A stretch of 64,000 bases of DNA from Lutraria lutraria. Taxonomy: Eukaryota > Mollusca > Bivalvia > Venerida > Mactridae. Each line of letters opens with the position of its first letter. The first letter of the stretch is position 1. The stretch lies in contig OZ026844.1 in NCBI GenBank assembly GCA_964023205.1, positions 32,039,326-32,103,325 of the forward strand, written 5' to 3'. Both the position numbers and the translations under genes were made by a program. The notes below the pieces were generated by a model. That model made no database searches. It saw only the letters and a list, made by a program, of their open reading frames with translations, and was not told the DNA's origin. This document shows, piece after piece, positions 1-13,000 of the stretch.

Positions 1-373
1 AATGACCAGTGTTTACTCATGAACAGGGAAACACTACAATTTCAAAGGCATAACACGCACTGTTTTGCGCGGAGCTTCCAAATTGCTGTCTGCAGCAACA
101 TATGTACTTGTATAAACATGTATAATAATTTATAGTAATACTACTTTTATCGATGCCATACAAGGCAGATAAATGCCAAGTCACATATACGTTGATTCCT
201 ACGTCTTCTTTATTTCAGGTAAAGCTGAGATTCTACAAAAGATTGAGATTTCTGTCAAGTCTAGTGGTAGGAAACAGAAAGTACATGGGTGGGGTACACT
301 CATAGATTTGATTTTCATCAAATAAGCTAATTGTCGATGAATCACAACGATGGTACTGTCTGTGTTAGTGAAG

Positions 374-561
374 TACTGTGCAACCCCTCTAGATCAGCCC
401 TCTCTTGAGCAACAACCTCCCTTCAACAACAGCATGAATTTTCCCCACTACACGATTTAACTACATTTGTATTAATTTAACCTCTCTAGAGCAACAATCT
501 CTCGACAGCAACATGATTTTGCTACTTCCCAAGGATGTTGTTTTGTAGAGGTTACATTGTA
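374..561 (+). mobile_element. Short inverted-repeat (MITE-like) element, copy 1
   Basis: Ends resemble TACTGTGCAACC ... GGTTACATTGTA. The interior has the family order CCCTCTCTTGAGCAACAACC, a poly-T/C stretch, TTTAACCTCTCTAGAGCAAC and GTTGTTTTGTAGAGG. Plus here means CCCTCTCTTGAG comes first. The length of about 180-190 bp and lack of coding fit a non-autonomous transposon. Confidence 0.7.
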
Positions 562-983
562 TCTAATTGGCGACTGAGGTAAAGTGATAATAGACAAAAT
601 TGCCTTCCCTGTCTTACGTGCAGATATAGTGCATACTCTTTCATCCAATAAAATAATTCTTTCTGAGAACACAAGTACTTGGATTTCGAAATACGATTTA
701 TTGTTCCTGATCACTTTGTAAATACATTATGTGATACCATCAAGTCTTAACCACAATGAAAAATTTACTTAAGTGAAATTATTGTACAAAAGCTTAACAG
801 ATGACAAACAACGCATGCTCTAGGATAAATTTGTACAAAACAAAGTAGTTTATACTTGAAAACATCCTGTTCATAGCAATAGCAATATCAAACGGAAAGT
901 TTCACAAAGAGCGAGTTATTTGATAGTCATCGATTAAAGACATATTTACAGAAATCATTTTGTAAACAACTTTTTTTTAAAAT

Positions 984-1163
984 TACAGTACAACCTCTCC
1001 AGAGCGGCCCTATCTTGAGCTACAACCTCCCTTCAACAACATTATGATTTTTACCCACTGCACGATTTAACTAATAATTTAATCTCTCTGTAGCAATAAC
1101 CTCTCAACAATCGCATACTTTTGCTACTCCCAAAGGGTGTTGTTTTTGAGAGGTTGCACTGTA
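984..1163 (+). mobile_element. Short inverted-repeat (MITE-like) element, copy 2
   Basis: Well-preserved termini TACAGTACAACCTCTCC and GAGAGGTTGCACTGTA, with the same interior as copy 1 (GCGGCCCTATCTTGAGC, CTCCCAAAGGGTGTTG). Confidence 0.75.
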
Positions 1164-1394
1164 CATTAGGTATTCAATTCTTCCAAGATATACACTTATT
1201 TTACTCACAACAAACAAACTAATAAGTGATGGAATTTCGTTGTTCTGACGAAACCAATTTAAGAAATGGATTGTATTATAAAATATATAAGAATATCATA
1301 TTCCCGTAATTCTCAACATTACCGTCTATGGAAAACGTTCATTCTTCAATTTCCCCTAACATTAACATATTTATTCTGTTCTCCAGACATCCCT

Positions 1395-1850
1395 TATTTG
1401 CTTCGCCCCTCCCACATCTTCGTTGCTCATCTCTTCAATCGCTCGCTAACATAAGCATCTACTGTTCTCCTCCCATACACTACATCGATCCCTTTCTTTT
1501 ATTGTCCCTCGCTCTCCCTCACACCACTCATCTCTTCAACCGCTCGCTAACACCAGCATCTACTGTTCCCCTCACACACTACATCGATCCTTCTTCCATT
1601 GCCCCTCGCTCATCACACCACTCATCTCTTCAATCCAATCGCACGCTAACATCAGCATTCACTGTTCCCCTCACACACTATAACATTGATCCCTTCTTCC
1701 ATTGCCCCTCGCTCATCACACCACTCATCTCTTCAATCCAATCGCACGCTAACATCAGCATTCACTGTTCCCCTCACACACTATAACATTGATCCCTTCT
1801 TCCATTGTCCCTCGCTCTCCCTCACACCACTCATCTCTTCAATCGCACCA
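1395..1850. repeat. Pyrimidine-rich tandem array, ~103 bp unit
   Basis: Four to five copies of a CT-rich unit containing CACACCACTCATCTCTTCAA, CGCTAACATCAGCATTCACT and CTTCTTCCATTGCCCCTC. The two central copies (starting at 1614 and 1717, period 103) are almost identical; outer copies are shorter and diverged. A 152-codon open frame crossing it is a by-product of the repeat. Confidence 0.8.
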
Positions 1851-2122
1851 TAACGACAGTATCTAGTAGTATCTACCCCATCACCCCATCACCCCAAACA
1901 ACTTGACCTTTATTGTAGTAAGAATTTTTTACTCATATTTCGATAAAATCAACTCCAAAAAACGTCTTAAACTGATTTAAACTTTAAGAAGTAGATAAGT
2001 GTTAGATAATTCGACTGGTGAGTACATTGGTATGCATCTTGTATGGGGACTTTGGTCGTGTATATTGTTAATCAAGTGTCGGCCAATATAATCGTGTATA
2101 TTGTTATATCATTGTTAAAACA

Positions 2123-2292
2123 TACAGTGAAACCTCTCCAAAGCAACAACTTTGGGATTAGCAAAATTATGTTGTTGGTGTTGAGAGGTTGCTGTTCTAG
2201 AGAGGTTAAATTAATAATTAAATCATGCAGTGAGAAAAAGCATGCTGTCTTGAAGAGAGGTTGCTGCTCAAGTTGCTGCTCCAGAGAGGGCG
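2123..2292 (-). mobile_element. Short inverted-repeat (MITE-like) element, copy 3, reverse and 3'-degenerate
   Basis: Starts TACAGTGAAACCTCTCC and runs through GTTGAGAGGTTGCTG and TTAAATTAATAATTAAATCA; the far end is degraded after CTCCAGAGAGGGC, without a recognisable TACTGTA terminus. Confidence 0.65.
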
Positions 2293-2707
2293 ACACAGAA
2301 GAGGTAGATCTGTACATAAATGAGAATTCACAAACAATTTTTTAACTCCTCTGTAGAATTTTTCCAATCAGCTTAAGATAGAACTTCCATTTTAAAATCC
2401 CCTTCATAATAAGAAAATGTATCAACATCAACTCCTTATAGGGTATATAAATTGTAACAAACTATTAGCAGTTAAAGTTAAACTAAAAAAAATCACATAG
2501 AGGGCGATTACTAGTACTTCACGTAAATGTTTAATAATTTTTATATTTCTTGTTTTCAGTGGATTTTTTTAGTAATATTTTCAGTCATATGAACTATGAA
2601 CTGTATACTAATCAGTTCTAACTAACCTTTCTATAAGGAGCCGACAACTTCTCCAAATATGAAGGAAAATCAACATTTTTTGTCAAATTTTCATAGAATG
2701 ATATGAC

Positions 2708-2787
2708 CTGCCGCCACCGAGATCCGAGCCCAGTTCACCGAGTTACTAATCCAGGGCACAAAACTCTGGACCACGGCCGCGGTCTAA
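2708..2787 (-). repeat. Possible degenerate tRNA-like SINE head
   Basis: GC-rich island in AT-rich DNA with reversed box B-like GAGATCCGAGCCC and GGACCACGGCCGCGG. The latter resembles the start of the SINE at 13632 (ACCGCGGCCGTGGTC). Confidence 0.4.
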
Positions 2788-3428
2788 ACATTCATATAGT
2801 TTTAACAAATTTATTTGTTCTCTCAGCGCGTATATATACATTATGTGATATGAGGTGCAATGAATAAACATAATATAGAACATATAATGAACCAGGCTGT
2901 AATATATCGCATGTTACAGCTGGTCTTAAAGCGAAAGACTGGAAGTTTTTAAGTTAACTATATCTTGAGTATAATGTTATTTATTATATAAGACCATTTG
3001 TTTTGTTCAAGTTCAATCGTATTTTATCAACAGCGACGTGTGATAAATAGACTTGTTTTTTACTAGATTACCTTTGAAATTCTTCATTTATTAAACTTTT
3101 TTATTTTTTATTTCACGTTTAAAATTTGAATAACGATATACAATATCATTTCACATTATAGACGGACCATTTTATCACGTAGACACGTTTTATCATTCAT
3201 TATAACTTCAGTTTAAAACTTCGATTATCTAAAATTAAATAATGCGTTTAAACTCATTCTGAACGCGCCAATCAGAACTGAGTATCAGTGTATACTTAGA
3301 TAGAAGGACTGTCTTTTTATGTTTATTCTAACGCGTTCTTTCATACGAGGACACGCTTAACAATTATTACAGATACTTTCTTTAAATGTTTAAATCATTT
3401 GGCTAACGTTTGAACGTGCATTGTTAAT

Positions 3429-6400
3429 ATGCAGTGCATCATGACGCCACAAGGCGCTGTGCTGGCATTGCTTTTTATCATTGCATCGACGGATAATTCC
3501 ATCGCAGACGATTGTACAACGAAAGTAGCCGGAAATTCATTGCATGTGCCGAGTGGTAGTGAATGCTCGCTATTAACAGACTTATCCGTCAATGGTAATA
3601 TAACGGTCTATGGTAGTATACAAATAACCAAAGGAGCCCTGGTTCGAATCCGAGCAGAAACTATCGACATTAAACCTGGCGGGAAGGTGTATGCCGATGC
3701 CGTGGCTGTTGGCGGGGCTGGACTAGGGAACTTAAAAGGATCTGGAGGTGTGATTTTAAATTCCTTTAAATATATTTTATCCGTATTTCTAGTTATTACA
3801 GTGCAACCTTCCTACAACAGCCACTAATGGGAAGAATAATAATGTCTGTTGTAAGGAGGTGGCTATTGTTGAGAGATTGAAAATTGAGTAAAATGTCAAT
3901 TTGCTAGTATACTGGCTGTAACATGGAGGTGGCTGTTGTTTGGAGGTGACTGTTTATGGAGGTTACACTGTATATATTTCCTTCTTTTTACATCTGATTT
4001 GACTTTCCAGAAACCTGTTGCACATTCCAGTCTTGTTTGCCCTAAAATATTTCTTTGAAAAATGATTCAATTTATTTCATTATTTGGTTTTGATATTTGT
4101 TTTGTAACTATGATGCGATATACAAATAATTTACAGTGAATAACAAAATATGACGTGCGTTATATCTTTATCTACACGTGCTCTGTCTTACTAAACCGAA
4201 TAATCTTTTTTTTAACTTTAACTAACTTTTCTTCTGTTTTGAGTTCGGAATCTGAATGTCGTTTCATGTGCATGTATTATGATATTTATGCCTGTGTTGT
4301 TTGAACACAAAACGCATGAAAATACACCAAACCAATTAGCTATCCATCATATGTATGAACAGCCAAACATGTGTTCACTAGCGACCATCTCCGATTCATT
4401 CAAGGCTTCCCTGTGAATAAAGGTCGTTCTTTGAGAAACCGGCATTGATTATTTAGAATAAAACGACCCTCGAATAGAGACCACCTGTCAATAAAACACA
4501 TTATCTCATTCCCATGAGTGGCCTTTACTCACAGGTTTCACTGTACTTATGTCGCACGAGAATTACAACCGATTTTGCAGTTAAGTACGTAAATATGCAT
4601 AGATAAATTAATGTCTAGTTCATGAAGTGAACATTCTTGTCTACTTTTTATAAAATTGTTTGCACGCAATGAGTGAAAACTTTTCAAGCATCTCGACTTA
4701 GTTGTTTATTTATTTCAGACGGAGTTTTTAGCACCTATTTTAGAATTGTTTGTTCAAAAGTAACCGAAGCATACTATTATAAGATAGTATAGCACTATCC
4801 CCAGTCACCGACTAGTATGTTAGTGACTTCAAACGATTTCATTCAAACGGATTAGAAATATTTTCCTACATACAGCGCAACCTCTCTAAGGCAACATTCT
4901 TTGAGAGTAGCAAAATTGTGTTGTTGTTGAGAGGTTGTTGCTCAAGATAGATTAAATTAATTGTTAAATGGTGCAGTGGAAAAAAATCGTGCTGTTGCTC
5001 AAGGGAGGTTGTTTCTGAAGAGAGGGCCGCTCTGGAGAGGCTGTACTGTATTATAAATATTTATAACATGTCTATGATATACAATAACCTTACGAGTTTA
5101 TCACATTTTCGGAAAGAATCACTTATAAAACTTTGAGTCAGGATTCAATACAACTTAAACCGTGTTGTTCATACTGGTGCTTTTTATAAATGTCTCCGGA
5201 AACAATCTTACAGATTTTTGGGTATTTCTCATTCTTAAATTAATAAATTTTCAAATCATTTAACTTTACAGGAAATCCTACGTAGATTCTACCATATTTA
5301 GAAAGTATCATATTAAAATACTTAAGCGACGTATCTGTACAATCGTGTACATATTTATATATTTATTAGTTTAATTGAGTACAGCGTAACGATCATTTCT
5401 CGTTTTTCAAACAATTAAATCATTCAATCATACTAGACAATTTATATTAAGCATATATAAACCATTTGAATGGGATAGTATAATTTTACAACATTTTTGT
5501 TAACTATGTTGCGGTGCAGTGCACATTTTGTAATTAAGTGAGACAATATTTTTTTCTTCCTGCTACATGTTTATATATACATACAGTTTTACCCCGATTA
5601 TTTACGTTAAAAAACAACTTTGCACGGTTGTCAGTATAGCCTTATGGTTGTGTCAAGGAAAAATTGAAGTTTTTTCTTTCGACAGATTTGCGTTTTTTGA
5701 TGAGTGAAATTGAAAAGTAACGTCTATAAACGTATAAAAATCTCGGAATCGAGTGCCTATGGTCATTATCTATCGCTACTGAACAACAATGTTAACTATA
5801 CCTTATTTACAGATCGGCAAAAACACTAAACAGTACAAAAGCAATACAAACATGACAGAAACATAGAAAATGCATACAAATACAATACAAAAATACAAAA
5901 CATTTGTGCAATACAGTCAGTGGTTAAATACAATTGGACAATGAAAAAAAATATGACGTAAGACAGTTCTTGCGTAAAGAAAATGCCTCTTTTATGAATA
6001 AAGCTAACTTGTAGAGCTTTTTTTTGTTGTCTGTAGTTAAAATGTTATAGATTTATTTAAAGATGTATACAATTCCTACCCCACAACAAAATGTTGAAGT
6101 GTGCAGAAATGCACGTAGTACTGAAGCTTATTTTGAAATTTCGATCTGAAGAAAATGCGGATAAACGTATATAATAAGAAAGACGATATGTTTACCTATT
6201 TATAACAAAGGGTAAAAAAACTCCTTGAAAATTACTTCGCACGAGACCGTTCTGCAATTCAATATCACAATTTAACTGCGCAAATACATTTCATTAAGTC
6301 ATTCATTTTAAATTGATTTATTTTTATCATATCATGATTGGATTTGATGATGAAATTTAAGCCCACTTTCTAGTGTGATAAACAGACACACTTTTATTGT

Positions 6401-9400
6401 GAGCTTAAAATTCGGTGGAAACTTTTTTGCTACTAGTGTTACTTCCATAGTACATTATGCTTGTTTTTAAACAAATAAAACAGAGGAAATGTATCATCAC
6501 ATATTAATTTTGTCTGACACCTGATGGGGTTCGAACCCACAGCGGTGAGAGGCTAGTGAGTCCTATTCAAGTACCATAACCACTCAACCACGGACCCCCT
6601 CCTTTGTTGGTTTTCCAGAAGAATCACATACAGTACAACCTCTCCAGAGCGGCCCTCTCTTGAGCAACAATCTCCATTCAACAACGACAGTATGATTTTC
6701 CCATTGTACAATTTAACAATTAATTCAACCTCTCTAGATCAACAACCTCTCAACAAAAATATAATTTTGCTTCTTCCAAAGGGAGTTGCTTTGGAGAGGT
6801 TGCACTGTACCTAAGTTGATGGATGGTAATCTACTTACAGATAATACTACATAGAACCTAAATGACAGGATTAAAGCGGACAAAATACCATTTAATTAAA
6901 CACAGTATGGTAATTTCTAAATTTGTCAAGTTTAAAAATGTAGACACGAAGCAATTTCTGCATCTAAACATAAAAAAAAATACAAATTTTCCTCGTTTTA
7001 CACATTGACCGTGTCAGTTATTATCATACGATGGTGAGGTTTTAAACAGCAACATAATTATGTGAACTAATGGTATGTGTGTTTTAGCTTACTTTACAAG
7101 GGTTGTTCATAGACTTTCTTCCTAAATATTTTTCTTCTGAAATAGCAAATCACAACTAAAACAATTACATATCGATGGAAGAACTCATCATGGATAAAAA
7201 AATGATATAATTATTAATTCATTATTGAAATTTATAAATAATTATCAATATAACCGGTTCTAAAACTATGTTATATCATGATACAGTATGGCCTTAATAT
7301 CCATGTATTTAATGCAAACTGTATAACAGGACGTACGTTGTGATTGCAATGGTTACCACCATTTCGTAATGTCACTTGAAAGTTGAAGAGGAAAATGTCA
7401 TGTTACTGATTAACTGATGCGACTTCATCTCAGATAGTTAATTGATACAAGTACTCAATACAATGTCACGTACTTGTCTTTCGAACAGCAAGACATCTGC
7501 TGTTTGCATGATTCGATTTATCTGGATATTTTCGGATATACTCCCTGTCAATTGAAGGGACTTAAGATAATGCTCAATGAGTTTAAACTGAATGATGCTA
7601 TTAATTCTTGATGTGATATTTCGGTTTACAGAACACTCGCTGTTGATTGGTTGATTCGGGTCACGTGCTGACCTATCATTCTGAAGCAATTCATATCCAA
7701 TCAGTAGTTATAATTTCACAATAAACGTAAAGAGGTTGGAAAATTGATTTATAAATGGTACTTGGTAAGATGAATTACTGAACCGATGCCAATGTGAAAC
7801 AATGTCTTTAAATAAATATTGGGTGAGAGAGATAGCTCGAGCCCAATATTAATTTACTGACCTATGTATCGAATAATTGCATTTATCTTTCGGCTCTGCA
7901 GAGCTTCACGACAAGTTATTGTTCAATATCTCGAACGGTTCGCGAAACACAATATTGTGGGTGTCTTTATGCTTCATCCATCAGGATGAACTTTTATGGT
8001 CGACAAATGTCCGGAGTCCGACCACACTTTGATTGTTTACACTCTAGCATCCATAGTATGCAAAGCTCTGAGTCAATCTGAGGCTTAATCAAACAATGTA
8101 ATACTATAACTATGGTCACAATATCTCGGATGAATTCGATTATTGGCAAAATCGGATTGGTACTTCCAGAGTTATGAACTCTTGCTTTAGAAAATTTGCT
8201 TTTTTTTAGCTTGTTAACACTCTAGCACCTGCATTTATTCACCAATCCTAATAATATCTACAGTGAATGTCTCACTCACTCAGTTGTCATCCTCACACAA
8301 CCCTGTCAACGTCTCATAAACTGGTTCCCGTTGACTTGTGTGTACAAAGCCAACAGGTACGGCCTAAATTTTCCAGGACGCTGAACGACAACTCTGGGTA
8401 GAAATTGTGAATGTGTATAACCTATATTATATAATTATAAAGGTCTTTGACGAATTTGATTATTGGCGAAATTGGACTAGAACTTCCTCAGTTATGGTTC
8501 ACTAACGTAAATGTTTGCTATATTTTAGCTTGTTTACATTCTGGCACCTTCATTTCTTCAATAATCCTAAACATATTCACAGTGACTGTGTATGACCTAA
8601 AGGTCTTGGATCAGTTCAGTTATGGGCAAAATCGGACTAGTACTTTCAGATTTATCGGCGCTTGACATAGAAAAATTGTTATATTTCAGCTTGTTTACAC
8701 TCTAGCTTGTTCATTTCTTCATTGATCGTAATCATATTTACACATTATGTATTTGACAATAAAGTGTTAAATGAATTAAGAGCAAAATATGGGCCCTTGA
8801 TTTAAAAAAAAATACTCAATTTTGCATTTTGTACACTCCTCCATCAATCTTAATTTAAAACTTGGTCACGTGGGTTCAAAAACTAGTTCGCAAGGGCAAA
8901 TCACAGAAAAACCTTGTTTACATTCAAGACGTTGCATTCATCTGCATGGTAATTCACTATAGCGTAGTTGTTCTTATATGAGCGATATAAGGCCATCTTG
9001 GCCCTCTTGTTATTATTTGTTTTTGTTTGTGGAGATTTTCATGCATAATACACAATGAAGTTTTTTGTGACATTGAGGGTCGTTACCATCGTTTTCTATC
9101 AATGGCAGATTGCCGAAGATAATGAATAATCTTGCAGTCATTATTTAAAAACTCTGATGGTTAAAAAATAATGCTGCAATTATTTAATGTATTACTCAAA
9201 GTAAAGTAACATTGAAATACATCCAAAATGACCGAAACTAAAATCGTTCGATTTGGTTTCAGTTAGGAAGTCGAGAGCGCTTTTACAAAATTTGGTTGTC
9301 GTGTTTCTTAGAAATTTTAGTACAGTAACCCCAATAACATTGCATGTATTTTTAAAAGAAACTATAGTCTTAGTCATGTGTTTGTGGAATATATCACCAG

Positions 9401-10029
9401 AGCCGGGTTAGAATAAAAACCTAAAGATCTAAATATTTAAGACACATACATGCTTTGTCAATAAAGGTGCATAGTATATAACAAAATAGCAGTTTAAAGA
9501 TGTTTTAAGAATTAAAAGATGCATAGAGCAAAAGCGCGACTGCACCGCTCCATAATACGATTTTATTTTTTTTTATGTCAAAATGAAATTTACTGTCAGG
9601 AATTAGAGAAATAACTGAAATATTTTACAGGTGGGCATGGAGGCCGTGGAGGCAGTCCAGCAAACTCCTTCCTGACGAGCTCTGAGTCTGTTGCTTATGG
9701 AAGTTTTGTTAACCCACTACAACCCGGAAGTCAGGGAGGTGGCACTAGTGGTGGCTATGGCGGTGGAGCAATCTTAATAAATGCTACATCCAGTGTAAAT
9801 ATAAGTGGTATAGTGTCAGCCAATGGTGGTGCCTCGACTTCTTCCGGTGCAGGTGGAAGTGGTGGGAGTGTATTCATCGACGCAGAAACAATCTACGGCT
9901 CTGGAGTTATCACTGCCAGAGGTGGCGACGGTACCGGTGATAACGGAGGAGGAGGAGGTGGTCGTATCACACTGAAACACCAGACTATTACAAATTCCAT
10001 TCAAGTGTTTGCTGACGGTGGTCTAGGTG
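3429..10029 (+). CDS. Exons 1-2: signal peptide, N-terminal beta segment and first Gly-rich block (residues 1-239)
   Basis: Exon 1 is 3429-3747 and exon 2 is 9631-10029 (alternative end 10026). The start MQCIMTPQGAV is followed by the hydrophobic core VLALLFIIAS and a likely signal cleavage after NSIA; the second Met (3441) would serve as well. Next come short beta-type repeats (LTDLSVNGNITVYGSI, AETIDIKPGGKVYADAV). Exon 1 ends in SGG and exon 2 continues GHGGRGGSPANS, then YGSFVNPLQPGSQGGG, GAGGSGGSVFIDAETI and GGGGGGRITL. This is the same order of motifs as in the later C segments, so the protein opens with a Gly-rich block rather than with an A segment. The 5.9 kb intron between them is the longest in the window. 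The 5' UTR and promoter cannot be placed. Confidence 0.85.
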
Positions 10030-13000
10030 GTATGTAAACGTTTATCCCTCCACAAACAAATGTGACATTAAAATACAACAGTACTATGATAAGTGATTCA
10101 GATGTTTGAATCTGGTGTCATCAATCACCCTAAACGCTATATTGATATGATAAATCTTGTAATCATACGGGTTCAGCTTAGTAACTATGTGAGTGATTCT
10201 TCCACTCATCAAGTCCGAACGAGTAATATTTATGGCGTTTTTACTTATTCAAGTTCCTACGTCAACGCATTGTCTGATTGTAGATATATTAACGTGTGTC
10301 GAAATGAAGCCTTCGTTGAACTGAAATAACCTTTTTTTCTGATGTTATCTTCTTGTCAACTTTCTACCGTATGTTGATATGTTGGTCGTTAGTGTTGACC
10401 GGGTTTTATTAAGATGCATGTTAATCTAAAGCAAAGAAGCTTCATTGTAGATCTTACATGTATAATCATGAGTGAAAATTGACCGGATGTGTCCGGACTG
10501 TCCGGAAATTTCCCACCGCCGATGGTCGTTTTCGTATAAATTCGAGTAGATTTTCGGGGGGGGGATACAGGGTGTCTCTCGTTGTGTTCTGTAAATGAAT
10601 ATGAAAAATAGCACAGAAAGAGTTGTGTTGAGATGTACAGTTATTTGCCAAAATATTCGTCATAGTAACGAAATTATTCGAATAGTTTCTCTCATTTCAC
10701 ATTTTAATGCTACGCTTAATTATTAATGTTATTTTTTATATCAATACAGGAAATCATGCTGTTTTACTTAAACACACATCAATGTCTTCAAGTTCAAACG
10801 AACGTTACTACGAAGCATCTAAGTATGGCTACCTGTCATCACAGTCCACAAAATCCTGGCGGCCAAGTACAGATACAAATTCATATCTTGAGATGACGCT
10901 GGACACCAATTACTACGTCACAGCGGTAGAAACACGAGGAGGCCCTGCGTCAACGTACTATGTGAAAACATTTACTGTCAAATATTACAACGCGACATCT
11001 GGCTCCTGGGTACGTCCTGACTGTCGAAAACATTGCAAAAGTTTATGTATAACTACAGTGCAACCTCTTCAATGCAACACTCTTTGATAGAATCAAAATT
11101 ATGTCGTTGTTGAGAGGTTGTTGCTCAACAGAGGGAGAGTTTGCACTGTACTTTAAAACCAACTAGCTAATTTTTGGCAATCAAGTTTACGTGTTGTTTA
11201 TTTAGGAGTGAGCAAAGAATTTTTAAGTTAAAATTTACACAAGATTAATTTCAGGTAATCAAGTTTACGTGTTGTTTGTGTAGGAATGAGCAAAGTATGT
11301 TGATGTTAAAATTTACATAAGATTGTACTAATGTCTATGATTTATCTTACTATATTTTTTCCTTGATTGCGTAACACCCTTGAACCATTTCAAGTGCAAA
11401 ATAATCAGTGCGAAGTGTCTTGACGAAACGAGTTACAACAAATAAATGTGACAGAACAAAGATAAGATTATTGTACTCTTCAATGAATGAGGCGATAAAA
11501 TGCATTTTTTGAAATGAGCAAGAGTTCAGTTTTCCATAGCCTCACTCGCTCGGTGTGCATGAATTTTTAAGCGGACCAAACTACTACGCTTTTCTACATC
11601 CGCCAAAAAGGGGTTTGTCACGAAAAAAAAATCCTAAAGTTTTTTTCCTTGTAACCCATATATATTAGGATTTCTTTCGTGACAAAGCCCTTTTCATCCG
11701 CCACGCAATTGTTAAACTAGTTCCAGTACCATGTTTCAGTCCAATTCTATGTAAGTTCGGGATTTTATTAGTACTTTCAGTTCTTTGATTATTATCATGA
11801 TGTTTTTTATAATCATGATTTCAGCATACCTTAGGTGATGATAATTACGAGTTCGCAAGTAACACAGACAGTAGTGGTATAGTTAGGAACTCCTTACCTC
11901 GTCCTTTGTATGCAAGCAAAGTCAGACTGTATCCAAAATCATGGCAGGGGAGAATTGAGTTGTCTTTCAGAGTATATGGATATGCTAAAGGTACCGTTTT
12001 GTGATCAAATATCTTAGAATGAATAATCTTAGTGATCGCCGACATAAATTTTCATAAACAATTAATCAACTATATACTGTAAAAACCCTGTAAACCGGAC
12101 TCCCTGAAAACAGGAATTTCCGGGAAATCGGACAATATTTCAAGTCCCATTTTTACCGAAGAGGTTCGACTTGAGGGGAACAAAATAATAACAGTTTAAC
12201 CTAGAAACTTAAGTTAGAACTCGCAAAACAGTTCTTCTCTATTCTTCTTAATTTTTTACTATAAATTAATTTCAGTTTTGGTAATTAATATCGGCATTCA
12301 TATCATTTTACATTTAACAAGACACTCTCATAAGAATTTATTTATAAGTAGCCATGCATATTATGGCATTTATTTTTCAGACACAACAGTGCCAACATCA
12401 GGAATCTGCAACGTTCCATCAAAAGGTAAACAATGCTTTCTCCATACCTCGGTTTTAATGGTTCATAGGTCATAAAAAAACTTGCCGACTTAATATATGC
12501 GTCAGGTTATCTGATTCAGGCTATATACTCAAACTAATTTCAAACTGGTCACCTGTCATGTAGCCACAAATTCCTTGGTATATGATAGCATAAATCTACT
12601 ATTCTTGTGGCTGCATGTAATGACCGATACAACTTCTATTACACTACAAAAAATTGTAAACATATTAAATGTACATTAACAAAATTGAATACTTCTCTCC
12701 AGTTTGTTGATTGGCTAGTTCAGTGAGGTGCTTATAGGCAAACACGTTTAGTTTGACTCAGTGTACATGCAAAGTATTCATTGATTGCCTAATCAATCTA
12801 GTTAATTATCGTGAGATTAGCGAAGTTTTTACGACTTTTTATTAACGAACTATGACCGTACGAATATGATAGATACATATATATAGTTATTCATTTAAAA
12901 AGAGTACAATATATACATGGTCGCATAATACATGCATACAATGAAAATATTCACCAAGCGTATAAACATTTTACACCAAAAAAAACCATAAGCAATAAAG

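Larger units (their letters stand above)
1..3428. other. Upstream flank: no gene recognised
   Basis: No convincing coding region on either strand. Short open frames here fall inside repeat copies (374-561, 984-1163, 2123-2292) or the tandem array at 1395-1850. I see no clear TATA box or initiator near 3429, and the transcription start cannot be placed by eye. Confidence 0.55.

Noticed and set aside
1328..1786. 152-codon open frame upstream of the gene
   Set aside because: It translates the 103 bp pyrimidine-rich tandem repeat and has no domain-like pattern.
6512..6600. Functional tRNA gene
   Set aside because: Box A and box B are present, but no clean anticodon arm or paired acceptor stem was found by eye. 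A SINE head is more likely, as other SINE copies lie in the window.
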